Assembly (NCBI GenBank): GCA_002877855.1
Contig: PNIA01000014.1
Span: forward strand, 1 to 27,020
Source: Caldisphaera sp.
GTDB lineage: Archaea > Thermoproteota > Thermoprotei_A > Sulfolobales > Acidilobaceae
Direction: 5' to 3'
DNA length: 27,020 nt
The position numbers were made by a program, and so were the translations under genes. Below are positions 25,097-27,020 of the stretch, one piece after another. The first letter of the stretch is position 1. Every line of letters begins with the position of its first letter. The notes beneath the pieces are model-generated. The model had not been told where the DNA came from. It saw nothing but the letters and a program-made list of their open reading frames with translations, and searched no databases.

Positions 25097-25456
25097 TTAT
25101 CTGTTATCACTACAAAAATCTGAAATTATATCTAAAATTTTTTTTGCATTATTCTCATCAATTATATTTTCTTTTTCTTCTGGCAAAGATGATACTATAG
25201 AGATTAAAAATGGTATATCTTTCGGACATATGTTTAATACCATGATAGCAGTTGTTTCTTTTATTTTAGCTTCTTCCGCTAATTTCTTTATCAATTGATA
25301 GGCTTTCTCATGATCTTTATTTCCAAAAGTTTTTAGATAATCCCAGGTTTTTTCTTGTATTGCATTTAATTGAGAAGAACTAGACATCCTTTTTTCCATT
25401 AGCACCTTGGCTTGATAATATGTCAAATACTGCTTTGAAGAAATGGTTCTTTGCAT
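25097..25456 (-). CDS. rpoF: DNA-directed RNA polymerase subunit F (Rpo4/RPB4 homologue)
   Basis: With RpoE it forms the stalk of the archaeal RNA polymerase. The 119-residue protein matches the family: N-terminal strand-forming KQYLTYYQAKVLMEKR, then WDYLKTFGNKDHEKAYQLIKKL, and the HRDC-like helical pair with IKETTAIMVLNICPKDIPFL followed by a C-terminal helix AKKILDIISDF. The position directly after L21e is the conserved arrangement in archaea. The ATG follows L21e by 11 bases, with a weak GGGGTTTAGGTT before it. The topoisomerase gene follows at 45 bases, where many archaea have other genes. Confidence 0.93.
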   Translation of the reverse strand: MQRTISSKQYLTYYQAKVLMEKRMSSSSQLNAIQEKTWDYLKTFGNKDHEKAYQLIKKLAEEAKIKETTAIMVLNICPKDIPFLISIVSSLPEEKENIIDENNAKKILDIISDFCSDNR

Positions 25457-25467
25457 AACCTAAACCC

Positions 25468-25788
25468 CTATTTATCTGTCTCCTTAGCGTTTTGCTTAAA
25501 TGGCCTTAAATGAACGGCATAGGTTATCAAGGTTTTTTCTTTATTACCTAAATTTACCTTTACGACATAGGCCTTTCCCCTCTTATCTACTATTGTTCCA
25601 GTTAAACCATGAAATCTCCTATGGGGCATGCCATCATGGAAAGACGAATCAATCTTAATAGTTACCTTATCTCCTACTTGATAAGGATACAATGCCTTGC
25701 TTAATCTAGGCACCCCTCCTTTTTCTCTTACATGTTTTCTTAGCAGGTTTCTTGTCTTGCTTCTATATCCTGTCGGAGCTTTTACCAT
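25468..25788 (-). CDS. rpl21e: 50S ribosomal protein L21e
   Basis: Large-subunit ribosomal protein found only in archaea and eukaryotes. The 106-residue product begins MVKAPTGYRSKTRNLLRKH and contains YPYQVGDKVTIKIDSSFHDG, PHRRFHGLTGTIVDKRG and a typical strand-rich end. The frame is open from ATG at 25794, but ATG at 25788 has GGTGAT six bases upstream and gives the standard N-terminus, so it is preferred. It is first in the L21e-rpoF-topA cluster. A strong TATA-like box lies at 25901-25910. Upstream, a 13-base copy of the start region (25834-25846 against 25782-25794) could form a short leader ORF. Confidence 0.96.
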   Translation of the reverse strand: MVKAPTGYRSKTRNLLRKHVREKGGVPRLSKALYPYQVGDKVTIKIDSSFHDGMPHRRFHGLTGTIVDKRGKAYVVKVNLGNKEKTLITYAVHLRPFKQNAKETDK

Positions 25789-25846
25789 TATCATATCACC
25801 TTATTTACCATTATAAGCCAAGCCCAATAGAGCTTACCATTATCAT
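25782..25846 (-). repeat. 13-bp repeat of the L21e start region in its own leader
   Basis: TTACCATTATCAT (plus strand) occurs at 25782-25794, where it covers the L21e start, and again at 25834-25846. Read on the minus strand the second copy opens an 11-codon ORF (MIMVSSIGLGL) that ends before the L21e ribosome site. It may be a decoy start or a translated upstream ORF. Confidence 0.5.
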
Positions 25847-25900
25847 GGAGCAGGCTCTCTATCGGGTAATTGCACCTTTATAATTTTGTTCTGTAAGCCT

Positions 25901-25910
25901 CTATATAAGT
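25901..25910 (-). promoter_or_regulatory. Promoter of the L21e-rpoF-topA cluster
   Basis: On the minus strand ACTTATATAG is a near-consensus archaeal TATA box, preceded by an A-rich element (AATAAAG) in the BRE position. Transcription should start about 25 bases downstream near 25877, giving a leader of roughly 90 bases that contains the repeated start region. Confidence 0.6.
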
Positions 25911-26075
25911 CTTTATTATTAAATTTAGCTTTTATAAAATAGTTTTATTAAAAACAAAACCCAAAAATGATAAAAGTCATGATCAAACGATTAGATTAAT
26001 AAATCCAAATTGCCATAGATAGTAAATATTAGAATGCTTACTTGGTGTTTCTGTTTTGTTAGTGTTACGATCCTT

Positions 26076-26372
26076 TGACTGATTCCATTAATGCCCTTCA
26101 GGGCGTTGGTTCCCAAGGCCTTAAGGGTTACCTATAGGAGCTACTCTGATTCCTCCCTATGTAGAAGTAAAGTTTACTTCAACTGCTAGCTCTTATTAAG
26201 TTAACCTAAGGGAGAAATCTTAACCCTCTTTCTTTTTTCTTTAATTCTGTAACAGAGTAGAGGCTTACCTCATTTATCAGTAATACATGTTCCATTTGAT
26301 GGCTAGTTTTCGTTTATTTTTATCTTAAGCAAACTCTAATAACTTTACCCCGCATTAAAAGGTAAAGTTTGG
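26076..26372 (-). repeat. Copy C of the structured non-coding repeat element
   Basis: The second long copy of the family described for 14195-14478. It shares CTCTGATTCCTCCCTATGT (26144-26162, 19 bp exact), GGGAGAAATCT near 26210, GAGTAGAGGC near 26255 and GATGGCTAG (26299-26307). A perfect hairpin GCCCTTCAGGGC (26093-26104) sits at the left end. At the right end AACTTTACC and GGTAAAGTT form a 9-bp inverted repeat around 26341-26370. It has no ORF. It occupies the gap between L21e and the tRNA gene, which otherwise holds only AT-rich DNA. Confidence 0.65.
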
Positions 26373-26431
26373 CTCTTTGAATCATTTGAACCAGAAGTTT
26401 ATTAGTAGATAGTTTTTAGGAAATTTTTATT

Positions 26432-26445
26432 AAACCTAAAAAGGC
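26432..26445 (+). promoter_or_regulatory. Putative tRNA-Glu promoter
   Basis: AAACCTAAAAAGGC, a TATA-like box, lies about 25 bases before the first base of the tRNA, the usual archaeal spacing. Confidence 0.45.
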
Positions 26446-26462
26446 TTAGTAGTTTGTATGGA

Positions 26463-26537
26463 GCCGCGGTAGTATAGTCCGGTCCAGTATGCGGGCCTCT
26501 CGAGCCCGTGACCCGGGTTCAAATCCCGGCCGCGGCA
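26463..26537 (+). tRNA. tRNA-Glu (anticodon CTC)
   Basis: A 75-base cloverleaf. The acceptor stem GCCGCGG pairs with CCGCGGC, followed by discriminator A at 26537. The anticodon stem is CGGGC/GCCCG with loop CTCTCGA, giving anticodon CTC at 26499-26501, which reads GAG (Glu). The T arm is CCGGG-TTCAAAT-CCCGG. All four-arm pairing is intact, the stems are nearly all G-C, and there is no intron in the anticodon loop. CCA is not encoded. A T-run follows at 26550. The GC content contrasts sharply with the flanks, as expected for a thermophile. Confidence 0.96.
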
Positions 26538-26557
26538 TAAAACTATTTAATTTTTAA

Positions 26558-26689
26558 ATGACCAGATACATAAACTATGTAAAACCTTTGTTAAGTTTGC
26601 TAACAATTGATGAATTTAAAGAATTGGTATCTGCTGAGGAAAGGCTCAAGTCTATAAGTATATTAAAGGAAATTAGATTAATAATTTAA
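26558..26689 (+). CDS. Small ORF downstream of tRNA-Glu
   Basis: A 43-residue frame, MTRYINYVKPLLSLLTIDEF continuing into KELVSAEERLKS and an isoleucine-rich end. It looks helical and protein-like. There is no ribosome site, and the ATG lies only 20 bases after the tRNA, next to the T-run. It could be a leaderless small protein, a fragment of an integrated element (tRNA genes are common integration sites), or chance. Not recognised. Confidence 0.25.
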   Translation: MTRYINYVKPLLSLLTIDEFKELVSAEERLKSISILKEIRLII

Positions 26690-27020
26690 TTAATTATAAA
26701 TTTTTAATTATAACTGCTATGTAAAAATAAATTATGTTTGTAAAGCACGAAAACTATTTATAAAGTAAGATAAAATTAATCATATAGATAAGCTTGATAA
26801 GACCTTTCTTTATTAATAAATAGCAATAATACAATACTTATGAACGACCTTCTTCTACAAACTTAGCATACGTTAAAGTCAAGAAGATAGAAATAATTTT
26901 TTAAGATCATAAAGAATAACCAGAGATTTTTTAAGATCATTATCAAATAAAAATTTAAACTTTCATTAGATCCAACAAATATCCACCAAAAAAGGTGATC
27001 TTCACTTTTAAATTGCATAT
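26690..27020. other. AT-rich terminal stretch without a gene
   Basis: No frame of useful length. It contains a 15-bp direct repeat, ATTTTTTAAGATCAT, at 26896-26910 and 26926-26940 (period 30). Nothing else is recognised up to the end of the window. Confidence 0.5.

Noticed and set aside
26463..26537. tRNA-Glu as an attachment site of an integrated element
   Set aside because: No integrase gene and no second copy of the tRNA 3' end in the window; only a short unrecognised ORF follows.

Overview
The window reads as chromosomal DNA of a thermophilic crenarchaeon (Thermoproteota). The evidence is an A-type (archaeal V-like) ATPase, the archaeal RNA polymerase subunits RpoF and RpoK, a candidate Rpo13, ribosomal protein L21e, diphthine synthase, archaeal-type UMP kinase and a Sec11-type signal peptidase. 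Shine-Dalgarno sites are mostly GGTG or GGTGA, and GTG and TTG starts are frequent. The DNA is very AT-rich, but the tRNA stems are almost pure G-C, as expected in a thermophile. A low-GC member of the Acidilobales, such as a Caldisphaera-like organism, would fit; that placement is inference.

Layout. 1-1300: a SAM methyltransferase (-), then an intergenic stretch with a possible small RNA and an inverted repeat. 1332-2015: UMP kinase (+). 2094-6207: ATPase operon atpF-atpE-atpA-atpB (-), with atpI divergent at 6563-8614; subunits D, C, H and the proteolipid are not here. 8832-10260: rpoK (-), an unknown small protein (+), and a candidate rpo13 (-). 10748-11095: unknown small protein. 11216-13687: a minus-strand cluster of a PadR regulator, diphthine synthase and a membrane M50 protease. 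13703-15025: a decayed region with an archaeal-ATPase pseudogene interrupted by a repeat element. 15026-17909: an MFS transporter, an unknown zinc-ribbon protein, and a convergent tRNA-thiolase-like protein whose catalytic motifs are lost. 18053-22982: a small ORF, a cobalamin-type ribonucleotide reductase carrying a 412-residue intein, and signal peptidase I. 22994-25788: L21e, rpoF and type IA topoisomerase as a minus-strand cluster. 25795-27020: a second copy of the repeat element, tRNA-Glu(CTC), and sparse AT-rich DNA.

The most unusual points are these. (1) Several unrelated genes carry exact short direct repeats, separated by 0-23 bp and always a whole number of codons apart. (2) A non-coding repeat family of about 280-300 bp (two long copies, at least three fragments) has GC-rich hairpins with compensatory changes between copies, and resembles an IS200/IS605-type end or omega-RNA relic with no transposase gene. 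(3) A TtuA/Ncs6-like protein has kept both zinc fingers but lost the PP-loop signature. (4) The intein keeps its splicing residues but has Asn in place of both catalytic Asp residues of its LAGLIDADG endonuclease. (5) There is a candidate Rpo13 with an expanded, internally duplicated basic tail.
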